NCBI GenBank assembly: GCA_016930115.1
Contig: JAFGHN010000124.1
Coordinates: 1-14,741 of the forward strand
DNA length: 14,741 bases
Direction: 5' to 3'
DNA from: Spirochaetales bacterium
Lineage (GTDB): Bacteria; Spirochaetota; Spirochaetia; ARS1246
Shown here piece after piece: positions 7,594 through 14,318 of this stretch; position 1 is the first letter of the stretch, and every line of letters starts with the position of its first letter. The notes under the pieces were generated by a model. That model saw nothing but the letters and a program-made list of their open reading frames with translations. It made no database searches and had not been told where the DNA came from. The translations under genes and the position numbers were made by a program.

Positions 7594-8347
7594 CCTCAAG
7601 CAACGAACGTACCTTGCGCTTCACCGACTCGTACACCTGCTTGCCGTCTTTGACCGCCTCTGCGATAGCCCTTACGATTTCAGAACCGACGATCAGCACG
7701 TCAGCGTGAACAGCAAGGCTGATCACCTGAGCGCGCGTCTCTATTCCAAATCCCGCAAAAACCTGTTTTCCAGTTCCCCGCAATCTGGCAAGCGAAGAGA
7801 ACACCGTCTCGTCGATTTCAGTACGGCTGCCGGTGATCCCTACCCGTAATGCAGCATACAAATATGCAGGATTCTGAGCAAGTATCTCGCTGAGCCGGGC
7901 TTCCGATAGTGCCGGCGGAACAACCGGCACGATATGCACTCCCTCGGCCGCACCTATCTGAAACAGTCCTTCGTCGTACCCCGGCATGAGATCCGGGATG
8001 ATCAGGCCTTCCACGCCACAGCGGCCCGCTTCGCGTACAAACGGCCGCACACCCTTTGCGTACACAACGCTCGCGTAGCTCATGACAAACACCGGGATAT
8101 CGGAAATCGATTTGATTCGCTTGATCAATTCGAACCCGTTCTTGACTCGAAACCCTGCATTGAGCGCCGCCATGCAGGCGGCCTGAATCGGCAGCCCGTC
8201 GGCCGAAGGGTCGCTGAAGGGAAACTGCACTTCCAGGAAGCCCGCCCCGCCGTCTATGAGACCGCGGGCTACCTCAAAATCGGTCCCGGCGTTGGGATAG
8301 CCGGCAATCATGTGGGTCATGAGGCATATATTTTTATCGGGACTCAC
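7559..8347 (-). CDS. trpA: Tryptophan synthase alpha chain
   Basis: This encodes 262 residues. The alpha subunit cleaves indole-3-glycerol phosphate to indole and glyceraldehyde 3-phosphate and channels indole to TrpB. It is a TIM barrel. The catalytic Glu39 is in FLEVQFPFSDP and Asp50 in SADGLPIQ, with the 11-residue separation seen in the Salmonella enzyme. Later come MSYASVVY, GLIIPDLMP, the loop VGITGSRTEI and FAGFGIE. The start is a GTG at 8345-8347 with GGAGG 9 nt upstream, inside the end of trpB (14-bp overlap), so coupling of the two subunits is likely. The mature length is slightly shorter than in enterics, which lack this trimmed N-terminus. Identification is firm. Confidence 0.96.
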   Translation of the reverse strand: MSPDKNICLMTHMIAGYPNAGTDFEVARGLIDGGAGFLEVQFPFSDPSADGLPIQAACMAALNAGFRVKNGFELIKRIKSISDIPVFVMSYASVVYAKGVRPFVREAGRCGVEGLIIPDLMPGYDEGLFQIGAAEGVHIVPVVPPALSEARLSEILAQNPAYLYAALRVGITGSRTEIDETVFSSLARLRGTGKQVFAGFGIETRAQVISLAVHADVLIVGSEIVRAIAEAVKDGKQVYESVKRKVRSLLEDGATVETEKTE

Positions 8348-9563
8348 AGCGCGCCGCCTCCGCCTTTAAGAACTCCGCCCAGTTTGCCGCGCCAAGCTCT
8401 CTCGCCGCGATAAAAAGGTCCTTGTCTCCCCTGCCGGACATATTGATGACAACGCTCCGGTCCTTCGGCCAACTTCGCGCGATTTTCATCCCCGCCGCTC
8501 CGGCGTGGGCCGACTCGAGGGCGAATACGATTCCTTCGGTCGCGGCAAAGAACTTCAGTGCTGCCAGCGCCTCGGAATCGGTGGCGGTAAGAAACTCGAT
8601 CCTGCCGGCTTCTCCAAGCGCGGCAAGCTGCGGCCCGACGCCGGGGTAATCGAGCCCGGCGGAAACCGAATGCGTAGGCAGCACCTGCCCATCGTCGTCG
8701 AGGAGAAAAAGGCTTTTGTATCCGTGAACGATGCCGGGCCGGCCTTCACCACTCAAGCGTGACGCGTGATTCCCGGCGCCGCGGCCACGGCCTCCCGCCT
8801 CGACTCCGACGAGCCGCGGGGTGGTTTCTTCAATGAACGGCGAAAAGAAACCGATTGAGTTCGATCCGCCTCCGACGCATGCGACCAGCGCTTCAGCATT
8901 GACACCGGCTTCTTCCAGTTGTTGCCTGGTCTCCCGGCCGATTACAGACTGAAACTCCCGCACCATATCCGGATAGGGAGAAGGTCCCAGGGCTGAGCCG
9001 AGAAGATAGTGGGTGCTTGTGAAGGACGAGGCCCAGTCTCTCAGCGCCTCGTTTACCGCATCTTTGAGCGTTCGGGACCCGGAGCCGACGGGCACCACCG
9101 TCGCGCCGAAGAGCTCCATCCAGAACACGTTGGGCCGCTGTCTGTCGATATCGACTTCCCCCATGTAGACGACACATTCGAGTCCCAGCCTTGCGCATAC
9201 CGCCGCGGCTGCAAGCCCGTGCTGCCCGGCGCCGGTTTCGGCGATGATCCGCCGCTTCCCCATCCGCCTGGCAAGGAGCGCCTGGCCCACCACGTTGTTG
9301 ACTTTGTGAGCGCCGGTGTTCGCGAGACCTTCGAGCTTGATGTAGATCCTGCCGCCGCCGATCCGGGCGGTCGCGTTCTCTGCGTAGAGCAGCGGAGTGG
9401 GCCGCCCGATATACTCGCGCCGGATACGGTCAAGCTCTTCGCGGAAGCTGTTGTCCGCTATGGCGGCCTTGTAAGCCTCCTCAAGCTCGGCCAGAGGGCC
9501 GTGAAGGACTTCCGCGACGTAACGGCCTCCGTAGGGGCCAAAAAAATCGTTGTACACTTTCAC
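8334..9563 (-). CDS. trpB: Tryptophan synthase beta chain
   Basis: This encodes 409 residues. The PLP-dependent beta subunit condenses indole with L-serine to give tryptophan. Lys87 in NTGAHKVNN is the Schiff-base lysine and Glu109 in AETGAGQHG is the acid-base residue. The PLP phosphate loop CVGGGSNSIG and the C-terminal NMSGRGDKD (Ser binding the pyridine nitrogen) are present. The stretch before the lysine reads KLEGLANTGAHK, where most TrpB proteins have K-R-E-D-L; this is a local divergence. The start is GTG at 9561-9563, touching the TAG of trpCF at 9564-9566, with an AGGA-like Shine-Dalgarno inside the trpCF end. It is trpB1-type by sequence and operon context. Identification is firm. 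Confidence 0.97.
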   Translation of the reverse strand: MKVYNDFFGPYGGRYVAEVLHGPLAELEEAYKAAIADNSFREELDRIRREYIGRPTPLLYAENATARIGGGRIYIKLEGLANTGAHKVNNVVGQALLARRMGKRRIIAETGAGQHGLAAAAVCARLGLECVVYMGEVDIDRQRPNVFWMELFGATVVPVGSGSRTLKDAVNEALRDWASSFTSTHYLLGSALGPSPYPDMVREFQSVIGRETRQQLEEAGVNAEALVACVGGGSNSIGFFSPFIEETTPRLVGVEAGGRGRGAGNHASRLSGEGRPGIVHGYKSLFLLDDDGQVLPTHSVSAGLDYPGVGPQLAALGEAGRIEFLTATDSEALAALKFFAATEGIVFALESAHAGAAGMKIARSWPKDRSVVINMSGRGDKDLFIAARELGAANWAEFLKAEAARCESR

Positions 9564-10997
9564 CTAAAGCTTCCTCACTTCGTCAAAAAAACGCCGCAGC
9601 TTGTCAGCGTCCTTGCGGCCCGGCGCCGCTTCAACACCGCTTGAGACATCCACAAGCTCAGGGTGGTGCCGCTTCACAACATCCGCGATATTACCGGCGT
9701 TGAGGCCGCCGGCCAGCCAAAGCGGTCTCATCTTTGCCGCTTGCTCCACGATACCGGCGGCGACCTGTACGCCTGTCCCACCCGCTGTCCCGGGCAGAGA
9801 AGCGTCTATGAGCACCCGCGGGCAGTGGTAACTCTCAATCGTTTCCGCCTCCGCGGCGGTGGCGGGATGAAGGGCTTTGTAGTATGGAAAAGCTTTCCGG
9901 TAGCATTCTTCCGGTTCCTCGCTGCCGTGGAACTGCACGGCGTCGATAAGGCCCTCCTCCAGAAGCTCGAAAGCATCGCCGCCGCGATCAGGCGGGTCCG
10001 TGGACACAACGACACCCACACGCACCGGTTCGTCCGGTCGTCTTGCGCCCAACGACCGCAACAGTCCCGGATCGGCCCTTCGCGGCGAACGGGCGAATAC
10101 GAAGCCGAGCGCGTCGGCGCCCAGATCGATCGCCGCCTCCACGTCGCCGGCATGGGTCAAGCCGCAGATTTTTACACGAGGGCGGATCTCGCCGCGTTGG
10201 CGTCCGCGGTGATCATACAGGTCGGCCCAGAACGCTCCGCCCCCCGCCTCCTTGCCGCGAACGATCTCAGGTATCAGCGCCGCGTTACGCACAACCGCCT
10301 CGCCCACAAGCAGACAGTCAAACCCCGATGCGGAAGCGAGCCGGGCGTCTTCCTCACCCCGTATTCCCGATTCGTAAACCAGCTTTGGACCCCAGTCCAG
10401 CCCGGCCTTCAATGCGATAGGGCGGATGGGATCAACGGCAAAGGTTTCGAGGTCCCGGCTGTTGATTCCTACGAGCGAAGGCGCAAAAAGCCGGACCTTT
10501 TCGATATCCGCGTCGTCGTGCACCTCTACCAGCGCCGCCATTCCAAGGTCAACGGCGTGCCTGTGCATCTCAAGCAGCGTGCGGCTGTCGAGAATCGATG
10601 CAATCAGCAAGACCGCATCCGCCCCGGCGCGATAGGAAATCTCTATATCTTCCTGATCCATAAGGAAATCTTTCCTCAATACCGACAGGTGAGGGAACGC
10701 GCGTTTGATTGCGATGAGGTCCCCGAGAGAACCTGAGAAATGGTCCTCCTCGGTGAGCACCGACACCGATGTAATCCCCGCGCCGGCGTACAGCGAAACC
10801 TGCTTGAGCGGATCGAGACCCGAAGAGATATCGCCCCTGGACGGCGAGCGTCGCTTCACTTCACAGATGACACCGGGAGCGGCGCCGAAGGGAACGAGCG
10901 GCGTTTGACGTCTTGCGGGAATAACGGCGCCGAGGGAATGCCCCTCGCCTCTTATCCGCCTCCGCCTGTTCGCGACGATCGCATCCCTGATATTCAT
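9564..10997 (-). CDS. trpCF: Fused indole-3-glycerol phosphate synthase / phosphoribosylanthranilate isomerase
   Basis: This encodes 477 residues carrying two successive pathway steps in one chain, in the same domain order as E. coli TrpC. The TrpC domain spans about 1-250: Glu46 and Lys48 in ICEVKRRSPSRG, Lys109 in LRKDF, Glu158 in LVEVH, Asn179 in GINSRDL, and Glu209-Ser210 in YESGI. A charged linker (about 250-272) leads to the TrpF domain at about 273-477, with catalytic Cys278 in KICGL, GFVFARSPR, VQFHGSE, and catalytic Asp398 in LIDAS before GTAGGTG. Both domains keep their catalytic residues, so both should be active. The ATG overlaps the trpGD stop (ATGA at 10994-10997). Confidence 0.96.
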   Translation of the reverse strand: MNIRDAIVANRRRRIRGEGHSLGAVIPARRQTPLVPFGAAPGVICEVKRRSPSRGDISSGLDPLKQVSLYAGAGITSVSVLTEEDHFSGSLGDLIAIKRAFPHLSVLRKDFLMDQEDIEISYRAGADAVLLIASILDSRTLLEMHRHAVDLGMAALVEVHDDADIEKVRLFAPSLVGINSRDLETFAVDPIRPIALKAGLDWGPKLVYESGIRGEEDARLASASGFDCLLVGEAVVRNAALIPEIVRGKEAGGGAFWADLYDHRGRQRGEIRPRVKICGLTHAGDVEAAIDLGADALGFVFARSPRRADPGLLRSLGARRPDEPVRVGVVVSTDPPDRGGDAFELLEEGLIDAVQFHGSEEPEECYRKAFPYYKALHPATAAEAETIESYHCPRVLIDASLPGTAGGTGVQVAAGIVEQAAKMRPLWLAGGLNAGNIADVVKRHHPELVDVSSGVEAAPGRKDADKLRRFFDEVRKL

Positions 10998-12607
10998 GCG
11001 AAGCGGTCCTTTGCGAGCTCCCGCGAAGTCTCCACCACCTCTTTCAGCTTGCGCCGCACCGCGCCGGAAGCGAGCGCTTCCTTTGCCGCCTCGTACCCGG
11101 AGCGGAGGTCATCCGCAATCCCGGCGACAACCAGGGCGGCAGCGGTATTCACGGCAACGGACTCCCGGATCGCGGCGGGGCCGCCGCCGTTCAGAAGCGC
11201 CATCGCGATTTGTGCGTTGTCCGCCGGTGCCCCTCCCTTCAGATCATCAGGACCGAAAGGTTCGATGCCGAAGACGGATGGTTCGATGGTTCGATCACGC
11301 AAGACTCCGGATTCGTCGACGCTCACCACCCGTGTCGGGCCCGTAACCGATACCTCATCAATTCCATCGGCCCCATGGACAATCATCGCGCGCTTGATGC
11401 CGAGCATCGCCGCCGCTTCGGCCATGGGCAGACAGAGATCATCGTCGTACACGCCGATCAGCTGAAACGAAGCTCCCGCCGGGTTTACCAGAGGCCCGAG
11501 CAGGTTCATGATCGTTTTGATCCCAAGATCACGCCTGACCGGTGCCGCATATTTCATTGCCCCGTGATAGAGGGGCGCGAAGAGAAAGGCAAACCCGGTT
11601 TTCTCGATCAGTTTCTCGGTTCTCGCGGGCGGAAGATCGATGACCATTTCCAATTCTCTGTAAAAATCGGCGCTCCCGGACAGCGAGCTCACCGCGCGGT
11701 TCCCGTGTTTCGCAACCACCGCTCCGCACGCGCTGGCTGCCAGTGCGCTCATTGATGAGATATTGAAGGTACCCAGGCCGTCGCCGCCTGTCCCGCAGGT
11801 ATCGAGCACATCGCCGTTGACCCGGAGGGGCGTTCGCTTTTCACGCAACACCGAAGCGCAGCCGGCGATCTCGTCGGAGACGATCCCCTTCGAGTTCAGC
11901 GCGATGAGATAGGCGGCGATCTGTGATTGGTTGAGGGCCCCCTCGGTGAGCTCCCGCATGAAACCCGCCGCCTCATCCCGGGTCATGTCTTGTCTGTGTA
12001 TTACCTTGTTGAGAAGCTGCTTGTGCGCAAGGGGCTCGCGTCTGTAGTTGAGAAAGTTCCGCAACACTTCGCGACCGTAATCCGAGGCAACCGATTCCGG
12101 ATGGAACTGCACACCCTCGATGGTGTGCTTGATGTGCCGCACCCCCATGATCTCACCGTCCGAGCTCCAGGCGGTCACTTCGAGCTCGGCGGGAACGGTG
12201 TGGCTGTCGATGACGAGGGAGTGATACCGCGTGAAGGTGGAAGGAGAAGGGATCGTCCTGAACAGCCCCCGGCCGTCAAGGCCGATGGTGTCCGTTTTTC
12301 CGTGGACGATGCGCTCAGCCTGCACGATAGTGCCGCCGAAAGCGTATCCGATGGCCTGGCAACCGAGACAGATACCGAGGATCGGTGTCTTGCCGGCCAT
12401 CCTTTTTATCACGTCAACCGAAACGCCCGACTCCTCAGGCCTCCCCGGCCCCGGTGAAATGACGATGCTTTCCGGCGCCAGTGCTTCGATCTCTTCCACA
12501 CTCACCGTATCGTTTCTGAACACTCGTATTTCGGTGTCCGTAAGCTCCGACAGATACTGGTAGATGTTGTAGGTGAACGAATCGTAATTGTCCAGCAGGA
12601 TTATCAT
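10994..12607 (-). CDS. trpGD: Fused anthranilate synthase glutaminase / anthranilate phosphoribosyltransferase
   Basis: This encodes 537 residues. The class I glutamine amidotransferase domain (about 1-190) has SPGPGRPEESG, nucleophile Cys80 in GICLGCQ, and the His169/Glu171 pair in VQFHPESV. The residue that is usually His in CLGHQ is Cys83 here. It supplies ammonia to TrpE. After a short linker, the TrpD domain (about 198-537) transfers anthranilate onto PRPP; visible motifs are DTCGTGGDGLGTFNIS at 269-284, KHGNRAVSSLSGSAD and MNLLGPLVNPA. The fusion matches the enteric TrpD protein. The ATG overlaps the trpE stop (ATGA at 12604-12607), so TrpE and its glutaminase partner should be made in balance. 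Identification is firm. Confidence 0.96.
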   Translation of the reverse strand: MIILLDNYDSFTYNIYQYLSELTDTEIRVFRNDTVSVEEIEALAPESIVISPGPGRPEESGVSVDVIKRMAGKTPILGICLGCQAIGYAFGGTIVQAERIVHGKTDTIGLDGRGLFRTIPSPSTFTRYHSLVIDSHTVPAELEVTAWSSDGEIMGVRHIKHTIEGVQFHPESVASDYGREVLRNFLNYRREPLAHKQLLNKVIHRQDMTRDEAAGFMRELTEGALNQSQIAAYLIALNSKGIVSDEIAGCASVLREKRTPLRVNGDVLDTCGTGGDGLGTFNISSMSALAASACGAVVAKHGNRAVSSLSGSADFYRELEMVIDLPPARTEKLIEKTGFAFLFAPLYHGAMKYAAPVRRDLGIKTIMNLLGPLVNPAGASFQLIGVYDDDLCLPMAEAAAMLGIKRAMIVHGADGIDEVSVTGPTRVVSVDESGVLRDRTIEPSVFGIEPFGPDDLKGGAPADNAQIAMALLNGGGPAAIRESVAVNTAAALVVAGIADDLRSGYEAAKEALASGAVRRKLKEVVETSRELAKDRFA

Positions 12608-14043
12608 GACCGTCCTCCCACCCCGATTGAAGCCAGGAGAGCTCTCAGTTTCTGGTTCGTCTCCTCGTACTCTTTGACCGGATCGGAATCGTAGACGATC
12701 CCGGCGCCCGCCTGAAGCACCAGATTGTCTCCCTTTTTCAAGGCGCTTCTGATGGTAATGCAGGTGTCGAGTGAGCCGTCGGGCTCAAGATACCCCACAA
12801 GGCCGGCGTAGAATCGCCGCGGTTCGGTTTCGATGGCGTCGATTGTCTCTATCGCCCGTATCTTTGGCGCCCCTGAGACCGTTCCTGCGGGAAAGGTAGC
12901 CCTTACGGCGTCGACACCGGTTTGCCCTGGCTTTAGATCCCCTCTCACCCGGGAGAAGATATGCATCACGTGGGAATACCGTTCCACGCCCATCAATTCG
13001 TCCACTCGTACGGATCCCGGCTTGCAGATCCTGCCCAGATCGTTACGCGCCAGATCCACGAGCATCAGGTGTTCCGCACGTTCCTTCTCGTCCGACAGGA
13101 GCTCCCGCTCGAGCGCCTTGTCCTCTTCACTTGTTCTCCCTCTTCTTCTTGTTCCGGCAAGCGGATGGATATACCCCACTCCTTCTTTTACTTTTACATG
13201 TACTTCCGGCGAAGATCCGAAGAGCTGATACTCGCCGAAGTTCAGGTAGAACAGATACGGTGACGGATTAGTAGAGCGCAGGTTCTTATACGCCTCCAGC
13301 GGGAGTATCGAAGACTTCACATAGATCCGACGCGAAAGAACACCCTGCAAGAGGTTCCCGCGGATGATTTCCTGCCTCACCTTTTCGACACCCTTCAGGA
13401 ACTCCTCCCGGTCAATTCCTTCGTTGATTATCTCGGCGGGATGGTGTTGCGTTTCAGGCGCCAGGTAGGTGAAATCAAGGTCATTGAGCTTCAATTCGAT
13501 ATTCGCCAGGGCGGCGTCCAGGTCGATCTCGTGCTCGTGGTAGTTCAACCCCATGAGGTAGATGACATCGGTGTAGTGGTCGAAAATGACGTAGACGTGA
13601 CCAAACAGAAACTCCGCGTCAGGTAAATCGAGGAGATCACGCTTCTTCCGGAATCTGATGGTGTCGCAGAATCGGGAGAACTCATAGGAAAGGTAACCCA
13701 CTCCACCGGCAGGCAGCGGCAGATCCTGATGAAGCGGCGGCTGCTGTCTCGCAAAATAGAGGAGGACATCGAGGATGTCTTTTCCTCCGCTTTTTATTGA
13801 GTAACGTTTGCCGTCGCGCTTCATGAAAATCAGATCGTCCTGCTGCACGATTCTGAAAGCTTCATCCACCATCAGTATCGAATATCGTTCCTTTCCCTTC
13901 TGAAACGAGGACGATTCGAGAATGACTCTGGCGTTGAGCTTCCGCGCGAGGGTGAAGGGGGTGAAGCGTTCCCCGGCCACCGCTCTCAAAATACCGTCAT
14001 GGCGAAGAGTCTCGCTTTTTTCAATGATGGTCGTCTTTGGCAC
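12604..14043 (-). CDS. trpE: Anthranilate synthase component I
   Basis: This encodes 479 residues. It converts chorismate to anthranilate with ammonia from the TrpG domain encoded next, the first committed step of tryptophan synthesis. Chorismate-binding motifs are GSSPEVHVKV, HPLAGTRRRG, VDLARNDLGR, FPAGTVSGAPK and QAGAGIVYDSDP. L42-E43-S44 in VILESSSF matches the Leu-Glu-Ser motif linked to feedback inhibition by tryptophan in enteric TrpE, so enzyme-level control is likely. The start is GTG at 14041-14043, with AAGGAG 6 nt upstream. The frame is open to an ATG at 14100, but that region encodes the terminator hairpin and lacks a ribosome site. Expression is probably controlled by the leader attenuator just upstream. 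Confidence 0.97.
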   Translation of the reverse strand: MPKTTIIEKSETLRHDGILRAVAGERFTPFTLARKLNARVILESSSFQKGKERYSILMVDEAFRIVQQDDLIFMKRDGKRYSIKSGGKDILDVLLYFARQQPPLHQDLPLPAGGVGYLSYEFSRFCDTIRFRKKRDLLDLPDAEFLFGHVYVIFDHYTDVIYLMGLNYHEHEIDLDAALANIELKLNDLDFTYLAPETQHHPAEIINEGIDREEFLKGVEKVRQEIIRGNLLQGVLSRRIYVKSSILPLEAYKNLRSTNPSPYLFYLNFGEYQLFGSSPEVHVKVKEGVGYIHPLAGTRRRGRTSEEDKALERELLSDEKERAEHLMLVDLARNDLGRICKPGSVRVDELMGVERYSHVMHIFSRVRGDLKPGQTGVDAVRATFPAGTVSGAPKIRAIETIDAIETEPRRFYAGLVGYLEPDGSLDTCITIRSALKKGDNLVLQAGAGIVYDSDPVKEYEETNQKLRALLASIGVGGRS

Positions 14044-14049
14044 TGCAAT

Positions 14050-14055
14050 CTCCTT
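14050..14055 (-). promoter_or_regulatory. trpE Shine-Dalgarno abutting the terminator U-tract
   Basis: AAGGAG at 14050-14055, 6 nt before GTG at 14043, fixes the trpE start. It follows the eight-U run of the leader terminator without a gap, so only read-through transcripts carry the ribosome site, and no promoter can fit between the terminator and trpE. Confidence 0.85.
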
Positions 14056-14090
14056 AAAAAAAACCATGGAAGCCCGAGGCCTCCATGGTT
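14056..14090 (-). terminator. Intrinsic terminator in the trp leader (attenuator)
   Basis: Read on the minus strand, AACCATGGAGGCC (14078-14090) pairs with GGCTTCCATGGTT (14062-14074) across a 3-nt loop, giving 13 bp with one G-U pair. An uninterrupted run of eight T follows (14056-14063, overlapping the last two stem bases). This is a textbook Rho-independent terminator. It lies upstream of trpE and downstream of the only good promoter, so the whole operon must be transcribed through it. That position makes it an attenuator rather than an end-of-gene terminator. Confidence 0.9.
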
Positions 14091-14131
14091 CGCTATCCAT
14101 CGAGCAGCCGGGGTGTCAAACGCCGGAGGCC
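14078..14131 (-). promoter_or_regulatory. Candidate antiterminator pairing
   Basis: GGCCTCC at 14125-14131 is the exact reverse complement of GGAGGCC at 14078-14084, which is part of the 5' arm of the terminator. Forming this 7-bp helix would break the terminator stem, giving two mutually exclusive folds. The segment lies 4 nt past the stop of the shorter leader ORF and inside the last codons of the longer one, so a ribosome there would mask it. The helix is weaker than the terminator, so some factor or ribosome position would be needed to favour it. The pairing is seen directly; its function is inferred. Confidence 0.6.
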
Positions 14132-14193
14132 ATTCTCACGCGGCAAGCGCGCGCTGCAAGAAATCGCGTGTTTCTATATGTAGAAACATTCAT
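14116..14193 (-). CDS. Candidate long trp leader ORF (25 codons)
   Basis: It starts at the ATG at 14191-14193 and ends with TGA at 14116-14118. It has no Shine-Dalgarno, and its A lies 8 nt after the -10 box, so the mRNA could be leaderless. The composition is Arg- and Ala-rich, with no Trp codon. Its last codons contain the antiterminator segment GGCCTCC. Whether it is translated is unknown. Confidence 0.3.
   Translation of the reverse strand: MNVSTYRNTRFLAARACRVRMASGV
14136..14189 (-). CDS. Candidate short trp leader ORF (17 codons, no Trp)
   Basis: It starts at the ATG at 14187-14189, in a different frame from the longer leader ORF, and encodes MFLHIETRDFLQRALAA before TGA at 14136-14138. 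Length and position (stop 4 nt before the antiterminator segment) fit an attenuator leader peptide, but there is no Trp codon and no Shine-Dalgarno. It may be coincidental. Confidence 0.3.
   Translation of the reverse strand: MFLHIETRDFLQRALAA
14138..14169 (-). repeat. GC-rich leader hairpin
   Basis: ACGCG (14165-14169) pairs with CGCGT (14138-14142). Inside, GCAGC (14053-offset in the same element, 14153-14157) pairs with GC-U-UGC (14143-14148) around a GCGC loop, with one bulged U. The core is the 10-bp palindrome AGCGCGCGCT. It could be the pause or protector hairpin of the attenuator. The pairing is visible; the role is inferred. Confidence 0.45.
14170..14187 (-). repeat. 18-bp inverted repeat at the start of the trp leader
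   Basis: GTTTCTACATATAGAAAC has perfect 7-bp arms around a 4-nt centre. It begins about 6-7 nt after the predicted transcription start. It could be an operator for a DNA-binding repressor or a 5' RNA hairpin that stabilises or pauses the transcript. It does not resemble the E. coli TrpR operator, whose core is ACTAGT. Confidence 0.6.
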
Positions 14194-14200
14194 GACGGTG

Positions 14201-14229
14201 AAAATAACAGGGACGTGGGCATCTGTCAA
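14201..14229 (-). promoter_or_regulatory. trp operon promoter (sigma-70 type)
   Basis: The -35 box TTGACA (14224-14229) is a perfect match. A 17-bp spacer leads to -10 TATTTT (14201-14206), four of six, preceded by TGT, an extended -10. A run of seven T at 14241-14247 lies where an UP element would be, about -48 to -54. The predicted start is at 14193-14194. This is the only good promoter seen between ssb and trpE. Confidence 0.85.
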
Positions 14230-14267
14230 GTAAGAGAAGGAAAAAAACTGATCATGTTGAAGGAAAT

Positions 14268-14292
14268 CGCGGCCCGCCGGCGGCGGACCGCG
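14268..14292 (-). terminator. Probable ssb terminator hairpin
   Basis: CGCGGTCCGCC pairs with GGCGGGCCGCG around a GCC loop: 11 bp with one G-U pair, almost all G-C. It lies 22 nt after the ssb stop codon. The following sequence ATTTCCTTC is only weakly U-rich, so termination may be partial or Rho-assisted. Its position between ssb and the trp promoter fits separation of the two units. Confidence 0.5.
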
Positions 14293-14304
14293 GTGGCGCT
14301 TTTG

Positions 14305-14318
14305 CTGACCTAGGTCAG
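14305..14318. repeat. 14-bp perfect palindrome over the ssb stop codon
   Basis: CTGACCTAGGTCAG is a perfect palindrome that includes the ssb TGA at 14315-14317. It is about 110 bp upstream of the trp transcription start. It may be a protein-binding site or chance; nothing in the coding sequence requires the part after the stop. Confidence 0.5.

Noticed and set aside
9663..10736. Long open frame (357 codons) on the + strand opposite trpCF
   Set aside because: It is an antisense shadow in GC-rich coding sequence; trpCF on the other strand has all catalytic motifs.
14044..14100. Upstream in-frame ATG at 14100 as the trpE start, which would add 19 residues including one Trp
   Set aside because: There is no Shine-Dalgarno before it, the added stretch is encoded by the terminator hairpin and U-tract, and GTG at 14043 has AAGGAG at ideal spacing.
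14043..14193. T-box or TRAP-controlled trp leader
   Set aside because: The T-box consensus (around GGGUGGNACCGCG) is absent and there is no regular array of GAG/UAG triplets.
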